Shown here one piece after another: positions 52,601 to 61,871 of a stretch of 64,000 nucleotides of DNA (positions within the stretch are counted from its first letter, which is position 1; the number at the start of each line of letters is the position of its first letter). The translations under genes and the position numbers were made by a program. Where the stretch lies: contig NZ_LR134376.1 in NCBI RefSeq assembly GCF_900637545.1, forward strand, positions 2,251,001 to 2,315,000, read 5' to 3'. The DNA comes from Aeromonas encheleia. GTDB taxonomy: Bacteria; Pseudomonadota; Gammaproteobacteria; Enterobacterales; Aeromonadaceae. Below the pieces are notes generated by a model, which saw only the letters and a program-made list of their open reading frames with translations, had not been told where the DNA came from and searched no databases.

Positions 52601-54500
52601 AGCGCTGCTGGCTCTGGGCCAGATCGAACGGCTGATCGCCGCGCAGCAGCATGGAGAAGTCGAGGATCCAGAACACCTCACCGGTCGGGGTGCGCACCTG
52701 ATACGGGGTCTCCCCTATGATCCGCAGCCCCATGTTTTCCAGCATGGGCAGGACGTCAGAGAGGTGGATAGGTTCGGTGCGGTGGAACAGCTTGAGGCGC
52801 ACCCGGCGATCGTTCTCTTCTTCCTGGGCGCGGTAGAACAGCATGCCGAGCGGATTGCTCTCGCTCAGGCTGTCCAGCGCTATGATGTCGGCCACGGCGG
52901 AGCCCGGCAGCACATCTTCCTTGTAGGCACGGGGGAAGGCGGTGCTGAAGCGGCGACGCAGGCCGTTGCCGAGGGCCTCGCCGTAATGGGAGAGCAGCAC
53001 GGAATCCAGGCGGTCATCCCAGCTGCGGGCGGCTTCAATCAGGTTGTTCTGTACTTCGTTCACATCCACATCCACGTTGTTATTGTTGACCCGCACTATG
53101 TAGTGGGTCCGGGCCAGCACGCCTTCGGAGAAGTAGACGTTGAACTCCACCTCGTCGCTGCTGCCAAAATATTTCTGCAATATCTGCTGGGTCTTGACCC
53201 GCAGCGCCGTGTTGTAGCGCTCCTTGGTGACATAGACCATGCAGGAGAAGAAGCGGCCGTACACATCGCGGCGCACGAACAGGCGCAGCATGTCGCGCTC
53301 CTGCATCTCCAGCACGCCGAGGCCGGTGGCCAGCAGCTCCTCCTCGCGAGCCTGGATCAGCTCGTCGCGCGGGTAGGTTTCCAAGACGTTCAGCAGCGCC
53401 TTGTAGGCGTGGGAGCCCTTCTCGTGACCAGAGGCGGCCATGATGCGCTCGAGACGATGGCTGATGAGCGGTATCTGGGTGGCACTGGTGTTGTAGATGG
53501 ACGAGGCATAGAGACCGATGAAGCGATCCTCCCCCACCACCTTGCCGTGCTCATCGAAGCGCTTGATGCCGATGTAGTCCACATAGGCCGGGCGGTGCAC
53601 GCGGGCCTTGCTGTTGGACTTGGTCAGGATCAGCAGATCAGAGCTCAGGGCCGCGTGACGGGCGCTGGCGGGCATGCTGCCCAGCCGCTGGCCCTCGTCC
53701 TTGACGGAGTTCTTCATCAGACCGAGGCTGGAATCCGACAGCGGCAGGATCTCGTGATCCCCTTCCACCGCTTTCACGTCATAACGGCGATAACCCATCA
53801 GGGTGAAATTATTGGCCGCCACCCACTTGAGGAAGGCGACACTGGAATCGACCTCGGCCTGGCTGACCGGGTTCTTGCGCCTCGGCAGTTCGTCGATGAT
53901 CTCGTTCAGGCGAGCCAGCATCGGCTGCCAGTCACCCACCGCCAGCGCCACTTCGCCGGCCACGGATTTCAGTTCGGCGGCCAGGGCCTCCATCTGCTCG
54001 TCAGAGGTCAGATGGTCGATCTCGATGAGGAAGGCGGTCTCCACCGAGGTCTGCTCGGCGGTGTTGTCGAGCTCAAGAATGGCGCTGATCTTGCCCTCGC
54101 CGCTACGAATGAGGTGCAGCGGCTGGTGCAGCATCATGTGAGCGGTGATGTTGAGACGCTTGAGGGCCATGCGGATGGAATCCACCAGGAAAGGAGTGTC
54201 CTGCAAGATGATCTCGACGATGGTGTGGGGAGACTGCCATCCGTGGCGGGTCAGCTCGGGGTTGTAGACCCGGATATAGGGATCCGTGCTGGTGCGCTGG
54301 TTGAGCGCATTCCACAGGCTCAGCGCCGCCCCGTAGAGATCGCTGTCATTGCGATCGTGCAGATCGGTGCTGGCCATGTTGCCGTAGAACTTGGCGACGA
54401 AGCACTCGACCAGGGAGGCACTCTTCTTGGGCAACTTCTGATGGATCAGGCTGAGAACGTTTTCGAGCAGAACTGAGGTAGGGGCGTCTTTCAATGCCAT
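49659..54500 (-). CDS. gdhB: NAD-dependent glutamate dehydrogenase, large type
   Basis: Catabolic enzyme converting glutamate to 2-oxoglutarate and ammonia with NAD, of the 180-kDa class known in Pseudomonas, Shewanella and Aeromonas. The 1613-residue protein has a long N-terminal regulatory region (ACT-like) and a central catalytic domain with [44 protein letters not shown] (conserved Lys). It then has [21 protein letters not shown] and [19 protein letters not shown]. Length and motifs match the class throughout. It is transcribed alone. The 274-bp gap before DUF2835 holds its promoter, not resolved by eye. Confidence 0.95.
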   Translation of the reverse strand: [1613 protein letters not shown]

Positions 54501-54774
54501 TGCTAGTTTCCTTATCGGACGACATCACCGACACATGGGTAACCACGCTGGATACCCACCGGTACAGAGTTGCTGCGAAGTGTAATGTCTTGGATCAAGG
54601 AAGGCGAGCAATGGTGATAATGGGATGTTAAAAACAAGGGGCAGATCACGGCTTGGGTTGTGATAAATTTTGCCAAGTCGGCAAAAAATAGAAAATCACA
54701 CTGGCTTATGGCAAATCTACCGGATAGATAGTGACTTAAAGCAGATAATTACTCGGGAATCTGTTCTGTTTTTG

Positions 54775-54996
54775 TTAATTTATGCGTTCCAGGCTGATGA
54801 AGCGATGATCGTCCTGGGTTTTCAGCCGAAAGTAGCCGTATACGCCAGTGGTTGCGACAAAACTCCGAATTTTTTCCAGCCCGAGCTCTATGGTCAACCC
54901 CTGCTCGGTACGTACCACCAGCCGCCTGGCATGGCCCTGATACATCAGCAGGATCTCCTCGCTGCTCAATGCCAGTCGAAAGGTATATTGCCTCAC
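54775..54996 (-). CDS. DUF2835 family protein
   Basis: A 73-residue protein with the DUF2835 pattern: RQYTFRLALSSEEILLMYQGHARRLVVRTEQG, then ELGLEKIRSFVATTGVYGYFRLKTQDDHRFISLERI. Function unknown, common in gammaproteobacteria beside pepN. The GTG at 54996 is favoured by length. Another GTG at 55026 would add ten residues. Confidence 0.8.
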   Translation of the reverse strand: MRQYTFRLALSSEEILLMYQGHARRLVVRTEQGLTIELGLEKIRSFVATTGVYGYFRLKTQDDHRFISLERIN

Positions 54997-55055
54997 CTTG
55001 TTGGTTCCTCTTCTCTCTATATGCACGTCATGAATGGGTCTGCCGGATCCGAACG

Positions 55056-55088
55056 AGAGGGCAGGAGAACCAGGCTCCCCTGCCCTCT
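55056..55088. repeat. Hairpin between pepN and DUF2835
   Basis: AGAGGGCAGG (55056-55065) pairs with CCTGCCCTCT (55079-55088). There is no T tract on the minus strand, so it may slow rather than end transcription into the DUF2835 gene. Confidence 0.5.
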
Positions 55089-55104
55089 GTTCAACCAGGC
55101 GAGA

Positions 55105-57729
55105 TTACTGCTGCAGCGCCTTGCTCACCTTCTCGAACAAGTCTCGCGCCAACCCGTCCAGCTTGAACAGCCGGAGCAGCTCGGCCCGGATCAGCCCCTT
55201 GCGCACCTCGTCCAGCCGTTTGAACTGGATCAGCGGGGTGATCAGGCGGGAGGCCACCTGGGGGTTGACCTCGTTGAGCTCGATCAGCAGATCGGTCAGG
55301 AAGCGATAGCCGCTGCCGTCGATGGTGTGGAACTGCACCTGATTGTTCATGGCGAAGCTGCCCACCAGGGCACGCAGCCGGTTCGGGTTGCGAATGCTGA
55401 AGGTGGGATGGCCCATTGCCTGACGCACCTCGATCAGCACATCGCTCGCCGGCTTGCTGCCGACCAGGCGCAGCCAGTTGTCCAGCACCAGACCATCCTG
55501 GGCCCACTTGCCCTCAAAATCGGCCAGCAGTTCGGCGCGGCACGGCAGCAGATGGCCATTGGCCACCTGCAACGCCATCAGGGTGTCGGTCATGTTGTCG
55601 GCCTGGGCGTATTGCTCGCGCACCAGGGCATCGGTGCCCTCACTGTCGAGCGCCGCCAGATAACCCAGCACCACCCCTTTGAGGGCGCGCTTGGCCATAT
55701 CGGCATGCACCACCCGATAGCCTTGCAGGCGCAGTCCCTCGTAGTTGGCGGCCAGTCTCGCACCGAACGCCTGCGCCAGGGCGCGGTGGATGGCATCACG
55801 GACCCGGTGGATAGCATCGATGTCGGCAACCTCGAACAGCTCGGCCAGGGTCGCCTCCCCCGGCAGGGCCAAAATCTCGGCCTTGAGCGCCGGATCGAGT
55901 TCGGCCTCGTCCAGGATGGCGACGAAGGCCGCCAGCAGGGTCGCGGAGAGCTCGACATCCAGGCCCTGTTGCACCCGGGCCACCCCTGCGATCACCGCCT
56001 TGTTGATCAGCATCTGGGCCGCATCCCAACGGGCGAACTCGTTGCGCGCGAAGCGCATCAGGAAGGCCAGCGCCTCGTCGCTGTACTCATAGTGCAGCTT
56101 GACCGGGGCGGAGAAGTCCCGCAGCAGGGAGATGACCGGCTTGACCGGCACCCGATCGAAGACGAAGGTCTGTTCCGCCTCCAGCACGTCGAGCACCTGG
56201 CCGATGGCCTGGCCCTGATACTGCAGCGGGATCACGGCCCCGTTTTCGTCATACAGCTCGATATCGAGGGGAATGTGCAGCGGCAGCTTCTGCGGCTGAT
56301 CCTGAGTCGGCGGCGTGTGCTGGCGCACGTGCAGGCGGTAGATACCGGTGGCGGCATCGTACTCGTCCGTCACGGTGAGCTCAGGAGTGCCGGACTGGCT
56401 GTACCAGCGACGGAAGCGGCCGAGATCTCGGCCTCCGGCATCCTCCATCGCCTGCACGAAGTCATCGCAGGTGACGGCCTGGCCGTCGTGGCGCTCGAAA
56501 TAGAGCCGCATGCCGGCCTGGAAATTATCCTCACCCAGCAGGGTATGCAGCATGCGGATCACTTCCGAGCCCTTCTCGTAGACGGTCAGGGTATAGAAGT
56601 TGTTCATCTCGATCACCACATCCGGGCGGATGGGGTGCGCCATGGGGCCGGCGTCTTCGGCAAACTGCGGGCCGCGCACGGTGCGCACATTATTGATGCG
56701 GTTGACCCCGCGCGAGCCCAGATCGGAGGAGAACTCCTGATCCCGGAACACCGTCAGCCCCTCTTTCAGGCTGAGCTGGAACCAGTCGCGGCAGGTGACG
56801 CGGTTGCCGGTCCAGTTGTGGAAATACTCGTGGCCTATGACCCGCTCGATGCCGTGGTAATCGGCGTCGGTAGCGGTCGCCGGGTTGGCCAGCACGAACT
56901 TGGAGTTGAAGATGTTCAGCCCCTTGTTCTCCATGGCACCCATGTTGAAGAAGTCCACCGCGACAATCATATAGATGTCGAGATCGTATTCGAGGCCGAA
57001 GCGCTGCTCGTCCCAGCGCATGGAGTTGATCAGGCTCTCCATGGCGAAACCGGCTCGGTCCAGGTTGCCCTTGTCGACGAAGATCTCGAGGGCGACTTCG
57101 CGGCCGCTTCTGGTGCGGTAGCTGCTGCGCTCCACATCGAAGTCACCGGCCACCAGGGCGAACAGGTAGCTGGGCTTGGGGAAGGGATCCTGCCACTGCA
57201 CGAAGTGACGGCCCCCGTCCAGATCGCCGCTCTCGACCTTGTTGCCGTTGGAGAGCAGGAAGGGATACTTGGCCTTGTCGGCGCTGATGCGGGTGCTGTA
57301 GCGCGCCAGTATGTCGGGGCGGTCCAGATAATAGGTGATGCGGCGGAAACCCTCGGCCTCGCACTGGGTGCAGTAGGCGTCGCCGGACTTGTAGAGCCCC
57401 TCCAGCGCCGTGTTGGCGGCGGGATCCAGATCGGTGACTAGGGTCAGCACACATTCGGCCGGCAGGTTGAACAGCGTCAGGCTGTTCTCCCCCTGCTCGT
57501 ACTGAGTGAACGGAATACCATCCACACTGATGCTCCGCAGGACGAGTCCCTCGCCGTCCAGCACCAGCGGCGCCTTGTGTTCACCGTTGCGACGCAGACG
57601 GGAGATGGCTGTGACACGGGTCAGGGGCTCCTGCAACTGGAAGTCGAGATCGATGCTGTCGATCCAGTAGAGCGGCGCCTGGTAATCCTGGCGATATTTG
57701 GCCGTCATGGCCTGGGAGTGATCGGTCAT
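55105..57729 (-). CDS. pepN: Aminopeptidase N
   Basis: Zinc metallo-aminopeptidase of 874 residues (E. coli 870) that removes N-terminal residues from peptides. The exopeptidase motif is GAMENKGLN and the zinc motif is VIGHEYFHNWTGNRVTCRDWFQLSLKEGLTVFRDQEF (HEXXH with a third Glu ligand). The alpha-helical C-terminal domain is complete. The frame ends at 55105. A 152-base gap separates it from prc, with the prc terminator between. Confidence 0.97.
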   Translation of the reverse strand: MTDHSQAMTAKYRQDYQAPLYWIDSIDLDFQLQEPLTRVTAISRLRRNGEHKAPLVLDGEGLVLRSISVDGIPFTQYEQGENSLTLFNLPAECVLTLVTDLDPAANTALEGLYKSGDAYCTQCEAEGFRRITYYLDRPDILARYSTRISADKAKYPFLLSNGNKVESGDLDGGRHFVQWQDPFPKPSYLFALVAGDFDVERSSYRTRSGREVALEIFVDKGNLDRAGFAMESLINSMRWDEQRFGLEYDLDIYMIVAVDFFNMGAMENKGLNIFNSKFVLANPATATDADYHGIERVIGHEYFHNWTGNRVTCRDWFQLSLKEGLTVFRDQEFSSDLGSRGVNRINNVRTVRGPQFAEDAGPMAHPIRPDVVIEMNNFYTLTVYEKGSEVIRMLHTLLGEDNFQAGMRLYFERHDGQAVTCDDFVQAMEDAGGRDLGRFRRWYSQSGTPELTVTDEYDAATGIYRLHVRQHTPPTQDQPQKLPLHIPLDIELYDENGAVIPLQYQGQAIGQVLDVLEAEQTFVFDRVPVKPVISLLRDFSAPVKLHYEYSDEALAFLMRFARNEFARWDAAQMLINKAVIAGVARVQQGLDVELSATLLAAFVAILDEAELDPALKAEILALPGEATLAELFEVADIDAIHRVRDAIHRALAQAFGARLAANYEGLRLQGYRVVHADMAKRALKGVVLGYLAALDSEGTDALVREQYAQADNMTDTLMALQVANGHLLPCRAELLADFEGKWAQDGLVLDNWLRLVGSKPASDVLIEVRQAMGHPTFSIRNPNRLRALVGSFAMNNQVQFHTIDGSGYRFLTDLLIELNEVNPQVASRLITPLIQFKRLDEVRKGLIRAELLRLFKLDGLARDLFEKVSKALQQ

Positions 57730-57824
57730 TATTGTGTGCTTCCACGCTTTGTTATTGACGTGTCAGAGGCTGTCACAACGGATCGGCAGGGTCAAATGGT
57801 TTGCATTCCACTGGCTAACTGCGG

Positions 57825-57855
57825 CCAAAAAGAAAGGGCGACCGAAGTCGCCCTT
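57825..57855 (-). terminator. Terminator after prc
   Basis: AAGGGCGAC (57834-57842) with GTCGCCCTT (57847-57855), CGAA loop, followed on the minus strand by TTTCTTTTT. It starts 27 bases after the prc stop. Confidence 0.85.
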
Positions 57856-57881
57856 GTCAGTTCGCATCGCTGCGTGTTCGA

Positions 57882-59897
57882 TCAGCTTTTCTTGCTCAGG
57901 CGAGCCAGATCCGCCGTGATGTTCGCGGCTTCGATCTGGTACTCGTCAGGTGCCTCGAAATCGGTCGGCAGTGCATCCAGGCTCTTCACCGTCGGCTTGC
58001 CAAGACGGGTCAGTCGCTCATTGGCTCGCACCAGCGCCTTCTCGTCCTGCTTGGCCTGCTCGGCCAACCGCTCGGCTTCGTTCAGGGAGACCGACTTCTT
58101 GTCCTTGTCCTCCTGATACTCCTTGATGTCCTGCATCACGTAGGCAAACTCCGGATCCTTGTTGATCCGCGCCTCGTGATCGCTCTTCAGCCTGGAGAGC
58201 AGGCTGGAGAAGTCCCCCAACTTGCCATAACTGGCCGAGGCAATCTTGTCCCAGGGCAGCGCATTGAACTCGCGGCTCTCCCCCGTCTCCTCCGGTGACA
58301 CGGCGGTGGGGAAGCTGATGTCCGGGGCGACTCCCTTATTCTGGGTGCTGCCACCGTTGATCCGGTAGAACTTGGCGATGGTGTACTGCACATGACCCAG
58401 CGGCTGCTCGTAGAAGTCATAGACCTTAGCCAGGCTGCGATGCTGCTGCACAGTGCCCTTGCCGAACGAGTTTTCACCCAGGATCAGGGCGCGACCATAG
58501 TCCTGCATGGCGGCGGCGAAGATCTCGGAGGCCGAGGCGCTGTAGCGATCGATCATCACCGACATGGGGCCGCCGTAGTAGACATTGCCGTCATCGTCGC
58601 CATTGACCGTGATGCGGCCCATGTGATCACGGATCTGCACCACGGGCCCGCTGGCGAAGAACAGGCCGCTCAGGGCCGAGGCCTCGGTCAGGGCACCGCC
58701 GCCGTTGCCACGCAGATCGACGATGAGGCCATCGATCTTCTGCTTGTTGAGGCTGGAGAGCTCCTTGATGACGTCGTCATGCAGATTGACGTAGAAGCTC
58801 GGGACCTCGAGTATCCCTATCTTCTTGCCTTCGGCATTGATCACCTTGGACTTGGCGGCCCTGTCTTCCAGGCGCACCTTGTCACGGGTCAGCTCGATCA
58901 GCTCGGTCTTGGCGGTTGCGCCCTTGCCGCGCTGGATCTCCAGCTTCACCTTGCTGCCTTTGGGACCCTTGATGAGTTCGACCACGTCATCCAGACGCCA
59001 GCCGATCACATCGACAATCTTGCCATCGTCCTGCCCGACCCCGGTGATCTTGTCATCGGGTTTGAGGTGGTTGGACTTGGCGGCCGGGCCACCGGGCACC
59101 AGGGAGCGGATGACGGTAAAGTCATCCTCCGCCTGCAACACGGCACCTATGCCTTCCAGCGAGAGGTTCATCTCGGTGTTGAAGCGATCGGCGCTGCGCG
59201 GCGAGAGGTAGCTGGTGTGCGGCTCGATGGCCCGGGCGAAGGAGTTCATGAAGAGCTGGAACACGTCCTCGCTCTCGGTCTGGGACATCCGCTTGATGGC
59301 GTTGTTGTAACGCTTGCCAAGCAGCTCCTTGATCTCGGGCCACTCCTTGCCGCTGAGCTTGAGGCTCAGGGCATCGAACTTGACCCGTTGACGCCACAAC
59401 TCGTTGAGCTCGGCCTCGTCCTTGGGCCAGGCCGCCCCTTCCCGATCGAAGATGTAATTGTCGGGCTGGGTGAAATCGAAGGGAGTGTCTAGCAGTTTAA
59501 GGGCGTATTCGAACCGCTCATAACGCCGCTGCTGACTCAGGTTGAACATCTCGTAGGCAGGAGCCAGCCGTCCTCTTTCGAGATCGGTGTCAAAACCGGT
59601 ACGGTACTTTTCAAAGCGGCTGATGTCAGAGGCCAAAAACAGGTTGCGGCTGTAGTCCAGATTCTCCAGATACTTGTCGAAGATCACGGAGGAAAAGGCA
59701 TCGTCCAGCTTGAACTGTTTGTAATGGGAGCGGGTAAACAGATTGGCAATTCGCTTGCTGGCCGTAGCATGTTGGCTCTCTTGAGCCAACACAGGCAAAT
59801 CACTTTCCTTGAGCACCGGCTCGATGGCCTGTGCAAGCCCGGCAAGCGCCAGGCTACAGGCAACGAGGGAAAAACGAATTACGCCATGCTTCAACAT
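57882..59897 (-). CDS. prc: Tail-specific protease Prc
   Basis: Periplasmic serine protease with a Ser-Lys dyad that trims penicillin-binding protein 3 and degrades peptidoglycan hydrolases in E. coli. The 671-residue precursor (E. coli 682) has a signal peptide (MLKHGVIRFSLVACSLALA and following, cut near QAIE). A PDZ domain (about 235-315) follows. The catalytic Ser is in IDRYSASASEIFAAAMQDYGRAL and the Lys in GENSFGKGTVQQHRSL. It is eight bases after proQ in the same operon, as in E. coli. Confidence 0.96.
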   Translation of the reverse strand: MLKHGVIRFSLVACSLALAGLAQAIEPVLKESDLPVLAQESQHATASKRIANLFTRSHYKQFKLDDAFSSVIFDKYLENLDYSRNLFLASDISRFEKYRTGFDTDLERGRLAPAYEMFNLSQQRRYERFEYALKLLDTPFDFTQPDNYIFDREGAAWPKDEAELNELWRQRVKFDALSLKLSGKEWPEIKELLGKRYNNAIKRMSQTESEDVFQLFMNSFARAIEPHTSYLSPRSADRFNTEMNLSLEGIGAVLQAEDDFTVIRSLVPGGPAAKSNHLKPDDKITGVGQDDGKIVDVIGWRLDDVVELIKGPKGSKVKLEIQRGKGATAKTELIELTRDKVRLEDRAAKSKVINAEGKKIGILEVPSFYVNLHDDVIKELSSLNKQKIDGLIVDLRGNGGGALTEASALSGLFFASGPVVQIRDHMGRITVNGDDDGNVYYGGPMSVMIDRYSASASEIFAAAMQDYGRALILGENSFGKGTVQQHRSLAKVYDFYEQPLGHVQYTIAKFYRINGGSTQNKGVAPDISFPTAVSPEETGESREFNALPWDKIASASYGKLGDFSSLLSRLKSDHEARINKDPEFAYVMQDIKEYQEDKDKKSVSLNEAERLAEQAKQDEKALVRANERLTRLGKPTVKSLDALPTDFEAPDEYQIEAANITADLARLSKKS

Positions 59898-59905
59898 TTG
59901 TCTCC

Positions 59906-60544
59906 TTAGAGAACCAGATGCTCGAACTTGACCCGCAACATCATGCCGGTCTGCAATTGAACCTGTACGTCGTCCTTGGTCACTTCCTTGATGGTGGCCG
60001 GGACAGGGTTCTTGCCCAGCACGACGCGCACGCCCTGGTCCACTTTCAGCGTCGCGGCATCGACTTTCACCAGCGGAGCTTCGGCAACGGGAGCGGCCTT
60101 GGGGGCGGCTTTCGGTTTGTCGGAACGGGCGGCATCGGCTTTGCGTGGCGCGGGACGGCGCGGCTGCTTCGGCTTGTCTTCCTTTTCCTTGGTATTGGTG
60201 CGGCGGCTGGCAAAGACACGCTCTTTGCTCTCTTTCAGCGCCTGTTTGGCATGTTCGATGTGCTCTTCGGTCAGCAGCTCACCGGGGTTGCCGTCCAGAT
60301 CGACACGGGCCTGGCCAGCCTTGAGGCCATGCAGGTAACGCCAGCTGGAGGTGTATTGACGCAGAGCAGAGCGCAGCATGGTCTTGGAGACTCTGTCGTC
60401 ATCAGCAAGGCGCGCGGCCAGATCCTGGAAGATGCCAATCTTGAGTGGCTTGGCCTCTCCTTCAGCGATGAAGCAGGCCGGGAATTTCTCGACCAGGTAG
60501 GCAACGATCTCTTTACTGTTCTTCAGCTTTTCAGTGTTTTCCAT
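59906..60544 (-). CDS. proQ: RNA chaperone ProQ
   Basis: RNA-binding protein of 212 residues with a FinO-type N-terminal domain (about 1-115; NSKEIVAYLVEKFPACF, SALRQYTSSWRYLHGLKAGQARVDLDGNPGE). A Lys/Pro/Ala-rich linker (EDKPKQPRRPAPRKADAARSDK) and a Tudor-like C-terminal domain ending GMMLRVKFEHLVL follow. It binds structured RNAs and mRNA 3' ends in enterobacteria. First in the proQ-prc operon. Confidence 0.96.
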   Translation of the reverse strand: MENTEKLKNSKEIVAYLVEKFPACFIAEGEAKPLKIGIFQDLAARLADDDRVSKTMLRSALRQYTSSWRYLHGLKAGQARVDLDGNPGELLTEEHIEHAKQALKESKERVFASRRTNTKEKEDKPKQPRRPAPRKADAARSDKPKAAPKAAPVAEAPLVKVDAATLKVDQGVRVVLGKNPVPATIKEVTKDDVQVQLQTGMMLRVKFEHLVL

Positions 60545-60646
60545 GTATAACCTTGGCTTTCATATAGACGCACGGGCCATGCCCGAACACAACAAAGGCC
60601 CTATTATAGAGAGCTTGGGGCCTTTTGCGAACCATCTAGCAATGAC

Positions 60647-61105
60647 TTAGAGCATGCTTTCCAAAATTTGCACCGTTTCTTCGAGGCCAATTCGGTCCTC
60701 CTGGTCAAAACGGTTAAAAATCGGACTGTCCACATCCAGGACCCCGATGATGTCACCGCCACGGCGCAGCGGGATCACGATCTCCGAGTTGCTGGCGCCA
60801 TCGCAGGCGATATGGCCGACGAACTGGTGTACGTCGTCCACCAGCTGAGTCTTGCCCTCAGCCACGGCGGTGCCGCAGACCCCTCGCCCGACCGGAATGC
60901 GCACGCAGGCCGGCTTGCCCTGGAAGGGCCCCAACACCAGGGTGTCACCTTGCAGCAGATAGAAGCCGACCCAGTTGATGTCAGCCAGCTCCTGATTGAG
61001 CAGCGCGGACAGGTTGGCCAGGTTGGCGATGAGGTCCGGCTCTCCCTCCAGCAACGCCTGGGCCTGCTGGTTCAGGGTGCGATAAAATGCTTGTTTTTCA
61101 ATCAT
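60647..61105 (-). CDS. msrC: Free methionine-(R)-sulfoxide reductase MsrC
   Basis: GAF-fold enzyme of 152 residues (E. coli YebR). It contains NWVGFYLL, LVLGPFQGKPACVRIPVGRGVCGTAV with one conserved Cys, and CDGASNSEIVIPL with the catalytic Cys, then GVLDVDSP. It reduces free Met-R-sulfoxide through a Cys disulfide relay. Upstream of proQ on the same strand, as in E. coli, where letA starts next to it. Here letA is about 35 kb away. Confidence 0.93.
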   Translation of the reverse strand: MIEKQAFYRTLNQQAQALLEGEPDLIANLANLSALLNQELADINWVGFYLLQGDTLVLGPFQGKPACVRIPVGRGVCGTAVAEGKTQLVDDVHQFVGHIACDGASNSEIVIPLRRGGDIIGVLDVDSPIFNRFDQEDRIGLEETVQILESML

Positions 61106-61215
61106 GATTAAATGAACTTCACTCCTTGATAATCAGTGCAAGGTACCGTCCTGCCTGAAAAATTCAAATCAAATTTCACTCGGCCCCCTGCTTTTACCCA
61201 AACAGGCCAGCCCCA

Positions 61216-61674
61216 TCAACGGGAAACGGAGAGCGCCAGCTGCTGGCGCTGGCCATTGCTCCACTCGATATTGAGCAGCCAGACCATGGTCGCCGAGGTG
61301 CAGGAACCCACCTGGGCTTTCCCCTGCCAACCGCCATCGCTGGCCTCAAATTGCACCGGGATCCGGCCCATGAACATCTCCTTCCCCTCCAGCCAGGCCT
61401 TGACCGGGGTGATGGCCGCATCCCCCCCCTGAAGGCGCAAAACAAAGTCATGTTCGGCCTGCACCGGCGCCCCCTCGACGCTGACCGTCAACGGCTTGTT
61501 GCCGATGAGATCGCCGCACGGGCTGTGGGTCAGATCACAAATCTGATCATTTCCTGCCTGCGGCAGCGCCGTCTGCGGGCCCGAAAACCAGGTCCGATAC
61601 GCCATCAATGAGAGCAAAATGGCAAGGACAATCGTCAAGTGCCCGATTTTGCGTGAAGTGAGTCTCTCTTTCAT
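61216..61674 (-). CDS. Membrane-anchored protein of unknown function
   Basis: A 152-residue protein with an N-terminal transmembrane segment (IGHLTIVLAILLSLMAYRTWF, about 10-30) and an exported beta-rich domain. Two close Cys lie in QICDLTHSPCG, and a third in VGSCTSATM. It resembles small cbb3-oxidase-linked or metal-binding proteins only in being next to the cco operon. I do not recognise a family. It is divergent from ccoN. Confidence 0.6.
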   Translation of the reverse strand: MKERLTSRKIGHLTIVLAILLSLMAYRTWFSGPQTALPQAGNDQICDLTHSPCGDLIGNKPLTVSVEGAPVQAEHDFVLRLQGGDAAITPVKAWLEGKEMFMGRIPVQFEASDGGWQGKAQVGSCTSATMVWLLNIEWSNGQRQQLALSVSR

Positions 61675-61855
61675 GAAAAAACAGCCTTGTAAGGTACTTT
61701 GAAAATACGATTTTCGTGATCTCGCGCAAGGTAAAAACTGGCGAACACGAGACCCGTCAGAGCCAAATATATCACTGTTTGTACTGTTATTTTACCGGTC
61801 AGTTCAGTATCATTCTCAATGAATTTTCATTTAACCACCTTTTGCTTTTCCTTTT

Positions 61856-61871
61856 ATTAACAGATGTTAAC
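61856..61871 (+). promoter_or_regulatory. Possible ArcA site ahead of ccoN
   Basis: ATTAACAGATGTTAAC contains two TGTTAA-like half repeats about ten bases apart (read on the minus strand), the layout of ArcA boxes. It is 90 bases before the ccoN start. cbb3 oxidase genes respond to oxygen. No TTGAT-type Fnr box was found in this gap. A weak call. Confidence 0.35.

Noticed and set aside
49731..54476. A 1581-codon open frame antisense to the glutamate dehydrogenase gene
   Set aside because: It is a codon-phase shadow of a long GC-rich gene. It has no family features, and the minus-strand protein matches NAD-GDH throughout.
54670..57441. A 923-codon open frame antisense to pepN
   Set aside because: Same shadow effect. 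PepN motifs on the minus strand are clear and complete.
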